Positions 1-9,390 of a stretch of 64,000 nucleotides of DNA are shown here, in pieces. Under the pieces are notes generated by a model that was not told the DNA's origin, did no database searches, and saw only the letters and a list, made by a program, of their open reading frames with translations. The stretch's first letter is position 1. Every line of letters starts with the position of its first letter. A program made the position numbers and the translations under genes. The stretch lies in the NCBI RefSeq assembly GCF_900217815.1, contig NZ_OBMT01000001.1, positions 496,001 through 560,000 on the forward strand. The letters run 5' to 3'. Source of the stretch: Rhodobacter maris (GTDB lineage Bacteria; Pseudomonadota; Alphaproteobacteria; Rhodobacterales; Rhodobacteraceae).

Positions 1-463
1 GGGTTCCCTGCGCAAAGATCACCAGCTGCCCGCCCGCGAAACGCTCGTTCTTGGCCTGCGTCAGCATCGCCTTGATCGCCGCGCCGCGTTTGCCGCGGTC
101 AACCGGGATGCAGCCGATCAGCCAGGCGTACCAGCCCACGAAGGGGGTCCAGACCAGCTCCTTCTTCATGATGAACTTGCCGCGCGGAATCGCCGAATAG
201 ATGATCAGGATGTCAAAGAAGCTCTGGTGCTTGGCGGCAATCAGCACATCGCCGCGTGGTACAGCGCCGCGAACCTCGCTTTTCAGCCCGACGATCCAGC
301 GTGCGGAGAACCGCACCCAGAGGCAATAGCCGCGGCAGACATGAATCGCCGCGGAACGCCCGCCAATCAGCGCATAGGGCAGGCCGCAGACCGCGAAGAG
401 CATCAACATCAGATACATCTGCACATTGAAGAAGAGCGAGCGCAGATATTGCCAAACGATCAT
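1..463 (-). CDS. plsC: 1-acyl-sn-glycerol-3-phosphate acyltransferase, partial (3' end beyond window)
   Basis: Transfers an acyl chain to lysophosphatidic acid to make phosphatidic acid at the inner membrane. The visible 154 residues start MIVWQYLRSLFFNVQ with a hydrophobic N-terminal segment. They carry the acyltransferase motif I HX4D as KHQSFFD, motif II as IPVDRGKRG, and the beginning of motif III as FAQGT, where the window ends. The ATG overlaps the ftsX stop by one base (TGATG), so it is probably translationally coupled to ftsEX. Identification is firm; the C-terminal third is not visible. Confidence 0.93.
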   Translation of the reverse strand, partial: MIVWQYLRSLFFNVQMYLMLMLFAVCGLPYALIGGRSAAIHVCRGYCLWVRFSARWIVGLKSEVRGAVPRGDVLIAAKHQSFFDILIIYSAIPRGKFIMKKELVWTPFVGWYAWLIGCIPVDRGKRGAAIKAMLTQAKNERFAGGQLVIFAQGT

Positions 464-1356
464 CAGCGGATTCCTCTGAGCATGCGCAGCGCGGCGGCGC
501 GGGTGGCGACAAAGGCCACTACCGCGGCAAGGGGCGGCAGCGCAAGCGGCCAGAGCCAGCCCGCACCGGCAAAACCAAGCCCGGTCAGAAAGCCGCCCGC
601 CTGATCGGCCGAAGGCAGAAGTGCCACCGCCCCCATGCCGAGCAATGTCCCGAGTGCTGCGCCCGCAAAGCCGCGCTGCGTAAAGCGGCGCACGAAGGCC
701 CCGGCGATAAATCCGTCTTTCGCGCCAACGAGCCGGAGCGTGCGGATCACCTGCCCGTTCGCGGCCAGCGCGGCCTGCGCGGCCAGCGTGATCAACCCGG
801 CCATCGCGCCACCGATCAGCACCAGCGAGAGCCAGCCCAGCAGCCGCAGCTTGCCCGCAGCCGCCACCAGCGGGCGGCGCCAGCGGGTGTGGTCGTCGAG
901 CACCGCGCCGGGCGCCTCCGCCGCTAGCCGCAGACGGAGCCCCTCGGCATCGATCCCCTGTGCGGTCTCGGTGATCTCGATCAGCTTCGGCAGCGGCAGC
1001 GCCTCGACCGGCAGATCGGGGCCAAACCAGGGATCGAGGAGCTTGCGCATTTCCGCATCGTCGAGCGGGCGATACCTCTCGATCCCGGGCGTGGTGGCGA
1101 GCGCATCCAGCACCGCGCGCAACTGCGCCTCGATCTGCTCTGGCGGCGCGGAGATGCGGATTGTTGCGGACCGCGCCAGCGCATCCGACCAGCGGTCCGC
1201 CAGCCGCCCAGAGGCGAGCGAAAGCGCGAGCGCAAACACCGCAAGGAATGCCATTGCCGCGGCGGTGAGCACGGTGAGGTTGGCGGTAAAGCCAGTGGGC
1301 GGCACGATCCGGTCAAAGGTCGAACGCTCATGGCTCAAGGGGTTGAAGCGCATCAC
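463..1356 (-). CDS. ftsX: Cell division protein FtsX (ABC permease-like)
   Basis: Membrane partner of FtsE that couples divisome ATPase activity to activation of periplasmic peptidoglycan hydrolases. The 297-residue protein has the FtsX layout: a cytoplasmic N-terminus, TM1 near residues 28-48, a periplasmic loop of roughly 110 residues, then three TM helices near 172-195, 225-245 and 260-285. The start overlaps the end of ftsE by four bases (1353-1356), and plsC overlaps its stop. Sequence conservation in FtsX is low, so the call rests on topology plus the adjacent ftsE. Confidence 0.92.
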   Translation of the reverse strand: MMRFNPLSHERSTFDRIVPPTGFTANLTVLTAAAMAFLAVFALALSLASGRLADRWSDALARSATIRISAPPEQIEAQLRAVLDALATTPGIERYRPLDDAEMRKLLDPWFGPDLPVEALPLPKLIEITETAQGIDAEGLRLRLAAEAPGAVLDDHTRWRRPLVAAAGKLRLLGWLSLVLIGGAMAGLITLAAQAALAANGQVIRTLRLVGAKDGFIAGAFVRRFTQRGFAGAALGTLLGMGAVALLPSADQAGGFLTGLGFAGAGWLWPLALPPLAAVVAFVATRAAALRMLRGIR

Positions 1357-2024
1357 AGATCCGCCCCTGCAAGTTGCAGCCTGCGGTTCGCGATCCTGAG
1401 TACCCGCGCCGAGACCTGCGCTTTCGTCTGCCGGATCAGGTTCAGATCATGCGTGGCGATCAGCACCGTCTTGCCCATCTTGTTGAGCTGCACGAGGAGC
1501 GACAGGAGCCGCAGCGACATCTCCCAGTCGAGGTTGCCGGTGGGCTCATCGGCGAGGATCACCTCGGGCGACATGATCACCGCGCGCGCCAGCGCCGCGC
1601 GCTGCCGCTCACCGCCCGAGAGTTGCGCGGGCAGCGCATCCATCTGCGCTTTCAGCCCGACCCAGGCCAGAAGCTCGGTCAGCGCTTGCGCGTCGATCGG
1701 CCGTCCCGCGACGGTCAGAGGCAGCGCCACGTTTTCGGCCACAGAGAGATGATCGAGAAACTGACAATCCTGATGCACAACGCCGATGCGCTGACGGATC
1801 TGCGCGATATCGTCGCGGCTCATGGTACGCGCATCCTGCCCGTAAAGGCCCAGAAACCCCGCCGAAGGCAGCAGTTCTGCATAGCAAAGTTTCAGGAAAG
1901 TGGTTTTCCCCGCCCCCGAGGGCCCCGTAAGAAAATGGAACGAGCCCGGCACAAGCTTGAGCGACATCTCCGCGAGCAACTCGCTCCCGCCATAGCCCAC
2001 GGCGACATCCTGCAACTCGATCAC
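1353..2024 (-). CDS. ftsE: Cell division ATP-binding protein FtsE
   Basis: ABC-type ATPase that works with FtsX at the division septum. The 223-residue protein shows Walker A GPSGAGKTT (about residues 36-44), signature LSGGERQRAALARA, Walker B VILADEPTGNLD and a switch histidine in LIATHDLNLI. Length and order match FtsE. It is the first gene of a minus-strand ftsE-ftsX-plsC unit; the divergent zinc-ribbon gene starts at 2159. Confidence 0.95.
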   Translation of the reverse strand: MIELQDVAVGYGGSELLAEMSLKLVPGSFHFLTGPSGAGKTTFLKLCYAELLPSAGFLGLYGQDARTMSRDDIAQIRQRIGVVHQDCQFLDHLSVAENVALPLTVAGRPIDAQALTELLAWVGLKAQMDALPAQLSGGERQRAALARAVIMSPEVILADEPTGNLDWEMSLRLLSLLVQLNKMGKTVLIATHDLNLIRQTKAQVSARVLRIANRRLQLAGADL

Positions 2025-2158
2025 GCCTGATCCTCCTTCGCACCCGTTTTCCGGGCGACATCCAATCCACTCAAACGCTTGGAGTTTGTTAGCGGGCTTG
2101 CTACAACATGTTTAGAGATAATGCCAGAATGGCAAAGGCAGGGCGAGGCGAACGAACC

Positions 2159-3643
2159 ATGCGGCTGATCTGCCCGAGATGCGGGGCGCAATATGAGGTA
2201 GATGACTCGGTCATTCCCGCCTCAGGGCGCGATGTGCAATGCTCCGGCTGCGGCCAGACCTGGTTTCAACCCAGTGCCGCCATGATCGCCGGGGCAGAAC
2301 GTTCCGTGCCAACGCCGGATGCAGAGGCAGCGCCGCCATCCGGGCCAGCCGATGGCCCGCCGATGGCACCGGAAGATCCGGCGCCCGAAGAATACGAAGA
2401 AGATTACGAACTGCCCGCGCCCGCCGCCGCGATCAACTGGAGCGACGCGCCGGAAGAGGATGCGCCCAACGAGCAAGATGCCGCGCTGGCGCCCGAGGCC
2501 GCCCCCCCGCCGACGTCGGAGCCCGCCCCAGAAACGATGGCCGTGCCGGATCCTGAGGCGGTGACAGAGCCCCCCGAGGGGATCGATGCCTCGATTGCGG
2601 CGCTGATGCAGGAGGCCGCCCCCGCGCCCCCGGAAATAGCCCCCGTTCTCGAGACGCCCCCTGCCGAAGCGGCATCTTCCACGATGGAGGAGCCGGCAGC
2701 AGACACTGACCCGCTCGACGGGAGCGCCTCGCCCTATGATCCGCCGGAACGGCCTGCCGCGGCCCCCTTGGTCGATGCCGAACCGGTCGTCTCGCGGCGC
2801 CCCGAGCCAAAACGCTACGAGCCGCCCCGCCCCGATCCCGGGCCCTCCATGCCCCCGCGCGCCGAGGCGGATCTGGGTCCGGCGCCCCGGGTGGGGGTAG
2901 TGCCGCGCCGCGCAATTGACGCGAACCTGCTTGCGATCCTGCGCGAGGAAGCCGAACGCGAGGCCGCCGCGCGTCAGGCCGAAGGCCAGCGGCTCGAAAT
3001 GCAAGAGGAGATGAACCTTGAGCCCGCGGCCCCCCCGCGCAGGCCCGCGGCGAAGCCCGCGCCCCCGGAGGTGTCCCCTGAGGTGCAGCATGAGGCTGAA
3101 ACCGAACCGGAGGCCGCCCCCGAACCTGCCAAGGTTGTCGCACCAGCTCCCCCGCCGCAAGACCCGCCTTCCCTGCGCGCCGCGCCGCAGGAACCACTGC
3201 GCCCCGCACGTCCGACGCCCGATTTTAGCGATCTCAACTCCGAGGATGCGGATGAGGATCCGGCCCCGGACGAGACCGATCCGGAAGAGACTGCTCCGGC
3301 GGCCAGCGCCCGGGTGGCGCGGCGCCAGCGTCTGCCCGATATCGAGGAAATCAATTCCACGCTGCGGGCCAGCGCCGATCGCGGCCGCGACCCCGCCGCG
3401 CTTGGCTCCCGCCCGGCGGGAGCGCGCGGGAGCGCGGGATTTCGCTTCGGCTTTTCGCTCATTGTAGTGATCGCCGCGGGACTTCTGGCGCTTTATGTGT
3501 TCGCGCCGCGCGTTGCTGAAGCGGTGCCGGATCTACAACCCGCCCTTGCCACCTATGTGGCGCTCGCAGATACCGCGCGGCTCTGGCTCGACGACAGCCT
3601 GCGCCTGGTGACCGAGAAACTCGGCCAGACCCCTGCGAACTGA
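2159..3643 (+). CDS. Zinc-ribbon (MJ0042-type) membrane-anchored protein
   Basis: The first 35 residues form a finger with two CxxC pairs (ICPRCGAQYEV and VQCSGCGQTWF), typical of the MJ0042/zinc_ribbon_5 domain. A long acidic Pro/Ala/Glu-rich linker runs from about residue 45 to 390. One TM helix follows near 430-450 (FSLIVVIAAGLLALYVF), then a short C-terminal tail. An in-frame ATG at 2108 exists, but 2159 is chosen because the finger begins immediately with MRLICPRCG, as in homologues, and a purine-rich stretch (gggcgaggcg) precedes it. Function is unknown; homologues are common in alphaproteobacteria next to ftsEX. Confidence 0.8.
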   Translation: MRLICPRCGAQYEVDDSVIPASGRDVQCSGCGQTWFQPSAAMIAGAERSVPTPDAEAAPPSGPADGPPMAPEDPAPEEYEEDYELPAPAAAINWSDAPEEDAPNEQDAALAPEAAPPPTSEPAPETMAVPDPEAVTEPPEGIDASIAALMQEAAPAPPEIAPVLETPPAEAASSTMEEPAADTDPLDGSASPYDPPERPAAAPLVDAEPVVSRRPEPKRYEPPRPDPGPSMPPRAEADLGPAPRVGVVPRRAIDANLLAILREEAEREAAARQAEGQRLEMQEEMNLEPAAPPRRPAAKPAPPEVSPEVQHEAETEPEAAPEPAKVVAPAPPPQDPPSLRAAPQEPLRPARPTPDFSDLNSEDADEDPAPDETDPEETAPAASARVARRQRLPDIEEINSTLRASADRGRDPAALGSRPAGARGSAGFRFGFSLIVVIAAGLLALYVFAPRVAEAVPDLQPALATYVALADTARLWLDDSLRLVTEKLGQTPAN

Positions 3644-3676
3644 TCCTGCCCCTAACCCTTCCCGGGGCCGCGCCGA

Positions 3677-6223
3677 TCAGCGTGGTGCGAAACTGTCAAG
3701 CAGGCGGCGCAGGTAGTTGCGCTCGGCCTCGGGGCGGCTGCGTTCGGCGGTGCGGCGGCGGATCTCTTCCAGAAGATCGCGGGCGCGGCGGTAGACATCC
3801 TCGCCCTGCAGCATGTTGCCTTCGCTGCCAATCTGGCTGCCCTCGCCGGTGGCGCGACCGAGCGGGTCGCGCGGCAACATCCGCGTGCCCTGCCCGCCCG
3901 TCGCATCGCCCGCGCGCTGCTGGCCGAGATCGCCTTCGCCCCGCGTGCCGTCTGCGTTTTCTCCCGCAAAGGCTTCTCCGAGTTGACGCATGCCCTCGCG
4001 CAAGGCCTCGATGGCATCGGCCTGCCCGTCGATCGCCCGGCCAATATCCCCCCGTCGCAGCGCTTCCTCGGCGCCGTCCATGGCGCGGCCCGCCTCGTCG
4101 AGCGCCTGCCGCCCGGCCTCGGCCGCCTCGCCGCCAAGCCGCGGCATCAGCCCCTTCTGGCGCTCAAGCTCGCGGCGCAACGCGTGTTGGCGCCCCGCCA
4201 GATTCGCGCCGGGGTCTCCCTCGGCACCACCCGCGCCCGTCTGCGGGTCTTCGCCGCCGGCGCCACCGCCCGGCGGGCGCTGCATCTGGCGGAAAGCATC
4301 ATCTGAAAGCTGTTGCTGGTCGCGCAGGGTCTGACCCAGATCCTGCATCGTCTGCCCGCCCGGACCGCTCCCCGACCCCCCCTGGCCCTGCGTGACCTTC
4401 ATGTTCTCCATCATCCGCGCGAGTTGATCGAGGAGTTCCTGTGCCTCTGCCATCCGCCCCTCTTCCATCAGCTTCTGGATCTGGTCCATCAATGCCTGGA
4501 TCTGGTCACCGGTGATCTGCTGGCCGGGGTGCTGCTGGCCGAATTGCGGTCCTTGTTCCTCCTGCCGGGAGCGCTCCGCGAGCATCTCGATATAGCGGTC
4601 GGTCGCCTCTTTCAGCTCGGCCATGAGCTTCGCAATCTCGTCTTTCGAGGCCCCGTTGCGGATCGCCTCGCTCAGCCGTGCCTGCGCTTGCTGCATCGCC
4701 TCAAGCGCATCGGCAAGACCTCCATCCTCAAGCAGTTCCGCCATTTGCCACAGGATCCCCGCAACCGCGTCGCGCGCCTCCTGGGTGAGAGACACAGCCT
4801 CGAGTTGCTCGACGACCCCATGCAGCACCTCGACCATTTCCTGCGCCGGAAACGTGTCTTCGGGCCGATTGAGAAGCGCGCGCAGGATCTGGGCCGAGCG
4901 CGCAGCATTGGCACGCGACCACAAAAGATCGCGGCGCAACTCGATCAGCGCCGCTGCGCGCGGGTCGAAGAAACGCCGGCCGGGCAGATCGAAAGTTTCC
5001 GTCGCGCTCTGCCCGGTCTGGCCACGCCCGTCCTCCACCTCAAGGGTGAGCTTGACGGGCAGGTTCGCCCAAGGATGCTCGGAGACATCCTCGACCAGCG
5101 TCTCCGCAAAAGTGGCGCGTGAGCCCGAGATCGGCAGCGGCAGGTCAAACACGAGATCGGCGCGCGGCTCGGGGGCCACCGAGAGCCCGAACCGGCGGTC
5201 GACCGCAGCAAGATCAAGGGAGATCGTCGCATGGCCGCGCACCACGCCGTAATCATCGGCCGCAGAAAAGGGTTGAGCCATCTTGCCGTCGGCCCGCCGT
5301 TCGGCCAGCGCGGGCAGATCGACGGCGGGCGGGGCGTCCGGCGCGACAGTCACGGCAAAGCGCCGCCCCATCGGCCCGCCCAGCTCGATGATCCCTGAAC
5401 GCACGGCGGTGAAATCGCGGCTCTGCACTTCGGTGCCCGCGGTCTCTGCGGGCGCATCGGCGGGCGGTGCGGCCGGGCTCGAGACAGTTTCCGTGAACGG
5501 CACGGCCCCCGGGGCACCATAGAACCGGAAGGCAAGGCGCGTGCCCTCGGGAAGCGTGAGCCCCTCCCCCACGACGCCGTTGAGATAGATCCCGGGTCGC
5601 CCGGTGTAACGCGGCGGCTCCGCCCAACCCTCCCAGGCGGGCCCCATTGCGGCTTCCGCAGACCCCGGCGCGCCGGGCGGCGTGACGGGGGCGAAGAGCG
5701 CATAAGGCGTGCCGAAGACGAGCGCCAGCGCCAGCGCCGTGAGGGCGGAAAGCCTGAGTGCGAACGGGTCGCGCGGGGCAAGATCAGGCGCGGGAGCGGG
5801 CGCGCGGGCGGCGGCGGCGGCGGCGGCCATGCGCCCCAGATGCACGGCCCAGAGGGCACGGCTCGCCGGGTCGTTGACGCCCAGCGCAAGCGCGTCAGTC
5901 AGCGCCGAGAGCGGGCGGCCCGGCAGCGTGGCATCAAGGCGCGCAATCGCATCGGCGCGCGAGGGCCAACGAAACCGGCGTAGCGCGGGCGCGCCAAGCA
6001 CGATGACACAAAAGATCAGCGCCCCCCCCGCAAGCCCGCGCTGATCGGGGGCAATCAGGCGCCAGAGCCCGAAGGAAAGCGCGGCGAAACAGAAGGCCAG
6101 AAAGCTCAGAAGCGGCCAGAAGGCGCGCAGCGCCCGCTCCAGCACCAGACCGGCCCGAGTGAGCCGCAAGGGCCGGGCCAGCGGGGCGAGCGGGTCGCCC
6201 GGGAGGGGCGGCGGCGGCGTCAT
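3677..6223 (-). CDS. TIGR02302 / DUF4175 family membrane protein
   Basis: An 848-residue protein of the alphaproteobacterial low-complexity family TIGR02302. Two hydrophobic segments lie near residues 35-55 and 58-80, and another near 160-178. A long extracytoplasmic-looking central region follows. The C-terminal half is a Gln/Glu/Met/Ala-rich, helical region (QEEQGPQFGQQHPGQQ, QGQGGSGSGPGGQ, RRGDIGRAIDGQADAIEALR). The molecular role is not established. It is convergent with the zinc-ribbon gene (33 bp apart) and starts 27 bp after the lysA stop, suggesting cotranscription with lysA. Confidence 0.85.
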   Translation of the reverse strand: MTPPPPLPGDPLAPLARPLRLTRAGLVLERALRAFWPLLSFLAFCFAALSFGLWRLIAPDQRGLAGGALIFCVIVLGAPALRRFRWPSRADAIARLDATLPGRPLSALTDALALGVNDPASRALWAVHLGRMAAAAAAARAPAPAPDLAPRDPFALRLSALTALALALVFGTPYALFAPVTPPGAPGSAEAAMGPAWEGWAEPPRYTGRPGIYLNGVVGEGLTLPEGTRLAFRFYGAPGAVPFTETVSSPAAPPADAPAETAGTEVQSRDFTAVRSGIIELGGPMGRRFAVTVAPDAPPAVDLPALAERRADGKMAQPFSAADDYGVVRGHATISLDLAAVDRRFGLSVAPEPRADLVFDLPLPISGSRATFAETLVEDVSEHPWANLPVKLTLEVEDGRGQTGQSATETFDLPGRRFFDPRAAALIELRRDLLWSRANAARSAQILRALLNRPEDTFPAQEMVEVLHGVVEQLEAVSLTQEARDAVAGILWQMAELLEDGGLADALEAMQQAQARLSEAIRNGASKDEIAKLMAELKEATDRYIEMLAERSRQEEQGPQFGQQHPGQQITGDQIQALMDQIQKLMEEGRMAEAQELLDQLARMMENMKVTQGQGGSGSGPGGQTMQDLGQTLRDQQQLSDDAFRQMQRPPGGGAGGEDPQTGAGGAEGDPGANLAGRQHALRRELERQKGLMPRLGGEAAEAGRQALDEAGRAMDGAEEALRRGDIGRAIDGQADAIEALREGMRQLGEAFAGENADGTRGEGDLGQQRAGDATGGQGTRMLPRDPLGRATGEGSQIGSEGNMLQGEDVYRRARDLLEEIRRRTAERSRPEAERNYLRRLLDSFAPR

Positions 6224-6250
6224 CTCACCTTTCCGGGCTCCGGGAAAAGC

Positions 6251-7516
6251 TCAGAGCCACACCGGAATGCTATCGCGCCCGAGCATTTCCTCAAAGCTCG
6301 GTCTTTGGCGGATGACAGCGAAGTGATCCCCCTCGACCAGAACCTCGGGAATGAGCGGGCGGGAATTGTATTCCGAGGCCATCACCGCGCCGTAAGCCCC
6401 CGCCGAGCGGAAGGCGACCAGATCGCCCGGCGAGAGCGGCGTGATCTCGCGCCCCTTCGCGAAAGTGTCGCCGGTTTCGCACACCGGGCCAACCACGTCG
6501 AAAGGCGCGGGCTCGGTGCCGGGCTGCGCCTCGATCACCGGCACGATGTCATGATGCGCGCCATACATCGAGGGCCGCACCAGATCGTTCATCGCCGCGT
6601 CGAGGATGAGGAAATTGCGCCCCTCGCCTTCCTTCAGATAGATCACCGAAGAGACCATCACCCCGGCATTGCCGGAAATGAGCCGCCCCGGCTCGATCTC
6701 GATCTCACAGCCGAGATCCCCCAGAACGCGTTTGATCATGGCGCCGTAATCGGTGGGCAGCGGCGGCGCGTCGTTTGAGCGGGTGTAGGGAATGCCCAAG
6801 CCCCCGCCGAGGTCGAGCCGGCGAATGTCATGGCCATCCTCGCGCAGGGCAAGGGTCAGCTCGCGCACCTTGGTGAAAGCCGCCTCAAAGGGCGCGAGCT
6901 CTGTGAGCTGGCTGCCGATATGCACATCGACCCCGACCACGCAAATGCCCGGCAGCTTTGCCGCCTCGGCATAGACGGCGCGAGCCTTCGCGATAGGGAT
7001 GCCGAACTTGTTTTCCGATTTTCCGGTGGCGATTTTCTCATGCGTTTTCGCATCGACATCGGGGTTCACACGCAGCGCAATCGGCGCCGTTACCCCGAGC
7101 GCGGTGGCAATCTCCGAAATCGCGCGCAGTTCCGGCTCGCTCTCGACGTTGAATTGCCGGATGCCGCCGGTGAGGGCAAGGGCAATCTCCTCGCGGGTCT
7201 TGCCCACACCGGAGAACACGATCCGCTCGCCCGGCACGCCCGCGGCTTTGGCGCGGCGGTATTCGCCCCCCGACACCACATCCATCCCGGCGCCGAGATT
7301 GCCCAGAAGCTTGAGCACGGCGAGGTTCGAATTTGACTTGATGGCAAAGCACACAAGGTGGTCCGTACCCTCGAGCGCCTCGTCAAAAAGCCGAAAATGC
7401 CGCGTCAGCGTGGCGGCGGAATAGACATAGAAGGGCGTGCCGACAGCGGCAGCAATTTCGGGAATTGCCACGTCCTCGGCATGCAAGACGCCGCCCCTGT
7501 AGAGAAAATGATCCAT
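6251..7516 (-). CDS. lysA: Diaminopimelate decarboxylase
   Basis: PLP enzyme (fold III) that decarboxylates meso-diaminopimelate to L-lysine, the last step of lysine synthesis. The 421-residue protein has the PLP lysine in CFAIKSNSN, the HIGSQL motif, the EPGR phosphate-binding motif, the CETGD motif contributed to the partner active site, and the C-terminal SAGAYGAVMASEYN. An open frame extends upstream to 7783, but ATG 7516 (MDHFLYRGG) matches the normal family N-terminus. It lies downstream of argH and two lipoprotein genes on the same strand, which makes a small amino-acid biosynthesis cluster. Confidence 0.96.
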   Translation of the reverse strand: MDHFLYRGGVLHAEDVAIPEIAAAVGTPFYVYSAATLTRHFRLFDEALEGTDHLVCFAIKSNSNLAVLKLLGNLGAGMDVVSGGEYRRAKAAGVPGERIVFSGVGKTREEIALALTGGIRQFNVESEPELRAISEIATALGVTAPIALRVNPDVDAKTHEKIATGKSENKFGIPIAKARAVYAEAAKLPGICVVGVDVHIGSQLTELAPFEAAFTKVRELTLALREDGHDIRRLDLGGGLGIPYTRSNDAPPLPTDYGAMIKRVLGDLGCEIEIEPGRLISGNAGVMVSSVIYLKEGEGRNFLILDAAMNDLVRPSMYGAHHDIVPVIEAQPGTEPAPFDVVGPVCETGDTFAKGREITPLSPGDLVAFRSAGAYGAVMASEYNSRPLIPEVLVEGDHFAVIRQRPSFEEMLGRDSIPVWL

Positions 7517-7590
7517 TGCGCCCCTCACGACCGTTTCGCGCTTCCTAGCGCTTCGGGGGGGCCAAGGAAAGCCGCGGCGCGCGCGCAGGC

Positions 7591-7803
7591 TCAGAATCCC
7601 GCCGAAAGGCCGAGCCAGCCGAGCTTGGTGCCGACATAGCCGTGCCCCGAGCTGTTCAGCCCCACCCGCACCGGGCCCACCCCCGAGGACGCGGAGGTGC
7701 TGACATCGCCCGAGGGGCTGGCATGGACATGGGCGCGCGGGCTCGAACAGGCGGCGAGCGCCGCGCAAAGGAGGGCAAGACACAAAGCCCCGTGCCCGGC
7801 CAT
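7591..7803 (-). CDS. Small lipoprotein of unknown function
   Basis: A 70-residue protein with a signal peptide ending in a lipobox (LAAC at residues 16-19), giving a predicted mature lipoprotein of about 52 residues. The mature part is Ser/Gly-rich (ASPSGDVSTSASSGVGPVRVG). Function is not recognised. The start lies two bases after the stop of another small lipoprotein, between argH and lysA. A spurious frame cannot be excluded, but the lipobox and spacing favour a gene. Confidence 0.7.
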   Translation of the reverse strand: MAGHGALCLALLCAALAACSSPRAHVHASPSGDVSTSASSGVGPVRVGLNSSGHGYVGTKLGWLGLSAGF

Positions 7804-7805
7804 GC

Positions 7806-7955
7806 TCAGAGGTTTCCGCCCACGCCGAGGGTGACCTCGCCGCTCAGGCTCACCCCCGCCGGGGGCGTGTCGTTCTGCCCGGGCGGTTGCGGCGGGCCGT
7901 CAACACCGCAGGCGGCGAGCAAAGCAAGCGGGAACGCGAAAACGAGGATGCGCAT
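7806..7955 (-). CDS. Very small lipoprotein downstream of argH
   Basis: A 49-residue protein starting MRILVFAFPLALLAACG, a compact signal peptide with lipobox LAAC at residues 13-16. The mature segment is Pro/Gly-rich and ends SGEVTLGVGGNL, resembling the Gly/Val-rich tail of the next lipoprotein. A strong ribosome binding site (ggaggt, 5 nt before the ATG) supports translation. The start is 12 bp after the argH stop and the stop is 2 bp before the next gene. It may be a fragment or paralogue of its neighbour. No function is assigned. Confidence 0.7.
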   Translation of the reverse strand: MRILVFAFPLALLAACGVDGPPQPPGQNDTPPAGVSLSGEVTLGVGGNL

Positions 7956-7967
7956 GAAACCTCCGGT

Positions 7968-9365
7968 TCAGCCCAGAAGCCCCTTCCAGCGCGCCACCTG
8001 GGCGCGGACCTGATCGGGGGCGGTGCCGCCGTAAGATTGCCGCGACGCGACCGAATTGTGAACCCCGAGCACGGCATAAACGCTCTGATTAAGCGCCGGA
8101 TGCACCTCATGCATCTCCGCCAAGCTCAGGTCGGGCAGATCGCAGCCCTTTTTCTCGGCCAGCGCCACGAGCGTGCCAGTGACGTGGTGGGCATCGCGGA
8201 ACGGCAGCCCCGCCTCGCGCACCAGCCAGTCGGCCAGATCGGTCGCGGTGGAAAATCCGTTCGCCGCCGCCGCCTCGAGTTTCTCGGTGTTGACCGTCAG
8301 ATCGGCAATCATGCCGGTCATCGCGGCAAGCGCCAGCATCAGCGTATCTGCGGCATCAAAGACCTGTTCCTTGTCTTCCTGCATGTCCTTGGAATAGGCG
8401 AGCGGCAGCCCCTTCATCACGGTGAAGAGCGCCACCGCCGCGCCGAGCACGCGGCCAATTTTTGCGCGGATCAGCTCGGCCGCATCGGGGTTGCGCTTTT
8501 GCGGCATGATGGACGAGCCCGTCGACCATTTGTCCGACATCGACACGAAGCGGAACTGCGCCGAGGACCAGATCACCAGCTCTTCCGCCATCCGGCTCAG
8601 GTGCACCGCGCAGATCGCGGAGGCCGAAAGGAATTCAAGCGCGAAATCACGGTCCGAGACGGCATCGAGGCTGTTGGCGGCGGGGCGGTCAAAGCCCAGC
8701 GCCGCGGCGGTCATGTGCCGGTCGATGGCAAAGCCGGTGCCCGCAAGGGCCGCAGCGCCGAGCGGGCATTCGTTCATCCGCTTGCGGGCATCTTCAAAGC
8801 GCGAGCGGTCACGCGCGAACATCTCGACATAGGCCATCATGTGATGGCCAAAGGTCACCGGTTGCGCGGTCTGCAAATGCGTGAAGCCCGGCATCACCCA
8901 GCCCGCGCCCTTCTCGGCCTGCGCGACGAGCACCTTCATCAGCGCGGTGAGCGCCTCGATGGCGGCATCGGCCTGATCGCGCACCCAGAGCCGGAAATCG
9001 GTCGCCACCTGATCATTGCGGCTCCGTGCCGTATGGAGCCGCCCCGCAGGCTCGCCGATGATCTCCTTCAACCGCGCCTCGACATTCATGTGAATGTCTT
9101 CGAGCGCGGTCGAAAACGGGAAATCCCCGGCCTCGATCTCTGACAAGACCGTGAGAAGGCCTTCCCCGATCGCTTCGGCGTCTTTATTGCTGAGGATGCC
9201 TGTGGCGGCGAGCATCGCCGCATGGGCCCGGCTGCCGCGGATATCCTGCGCATAGAGCCGCTTGTCGAACGAGATCGAAGCGTTGATCGCCTCCATGATC
9301 GCGTCCGGACCGGCGGCGAAGCGCCCGCCCCACATGGCGTTCGAGGATTTCGTGTCGTCGGTCAT
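7968..9365 (-). CDS. argH: Argininosuccinate lyase
   Basis: Splits argininosuccinate into arginine and fumarate, the last step of arginine synthesis. The 465-residue protein has the fumarase-superfamily signature [12 protein letters not shown] around residues 280-291, [17 protein letters not shown] near 110, and the normal length. ATG 9365 ([16 protein letters not shown]) is preferred over an upstream start at 9392 because homologues begin just before the WGGRF motif. It diverges from the thioredoxin-like gene with only 25 bp between start codons. Confidence 0.96.
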   Translation of the reverse strand: MTDDTKSSNAMWGGRFAAGPDAIMEAINASISFDKRLYAQDIRGSRAHAAMLAATGILSNKDAEAIGEGLLTVLSEIEAGDFPFSTALEDIHMNVEARLKEIIGEPAGRLHTARSRNDQVATDFRLWVRDQADAAIEALTALMKVLVAQAEKGAGWVMPGFTHLQTAQPVTFGHHMMAYVEMFARDRSRFEDARKRMNECPLGAAALAGTGFAIDRHMTAAALGFDRPAANSLDAVSDRDFALEFLSASAICAVHLSRMAEELVIWSSAQFRFVSMSDKWSTGSSIMPQKRNPDAAELIRAKIGRVLGAAVALFTVMKGLPLAYSKDMQEDKEQVFDAADTLMLALAAMTGMIADLTVNTEKLEAAAANGFSTATDLADWLVREAGLPFRDAHHVTGTLVALAEKKGCDLPDLSLAEMHEVHPALNQSVYAVLGVHNSVASRQSYGGTAPDQVRAQVARWKGLLG

Positions 9366-9390
9366 GATCTGGCCCTTCGTCGGAGGCAAC

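Noticed and set aside
2222-3160. Minus-strand open frame opposite the zinc-ribbon gene
   Set aside because: It encodes a low-complexity Arg/Gly sequence expected from antisense of a Pro/Glu-rich linker, without signal or motif.
7887-9143. Plus-strand 418-codon frame opposite argH
   Set aside because: His/Arg-rich antisense translation with no recognisable fold; argH is unmistakable on the other strand.
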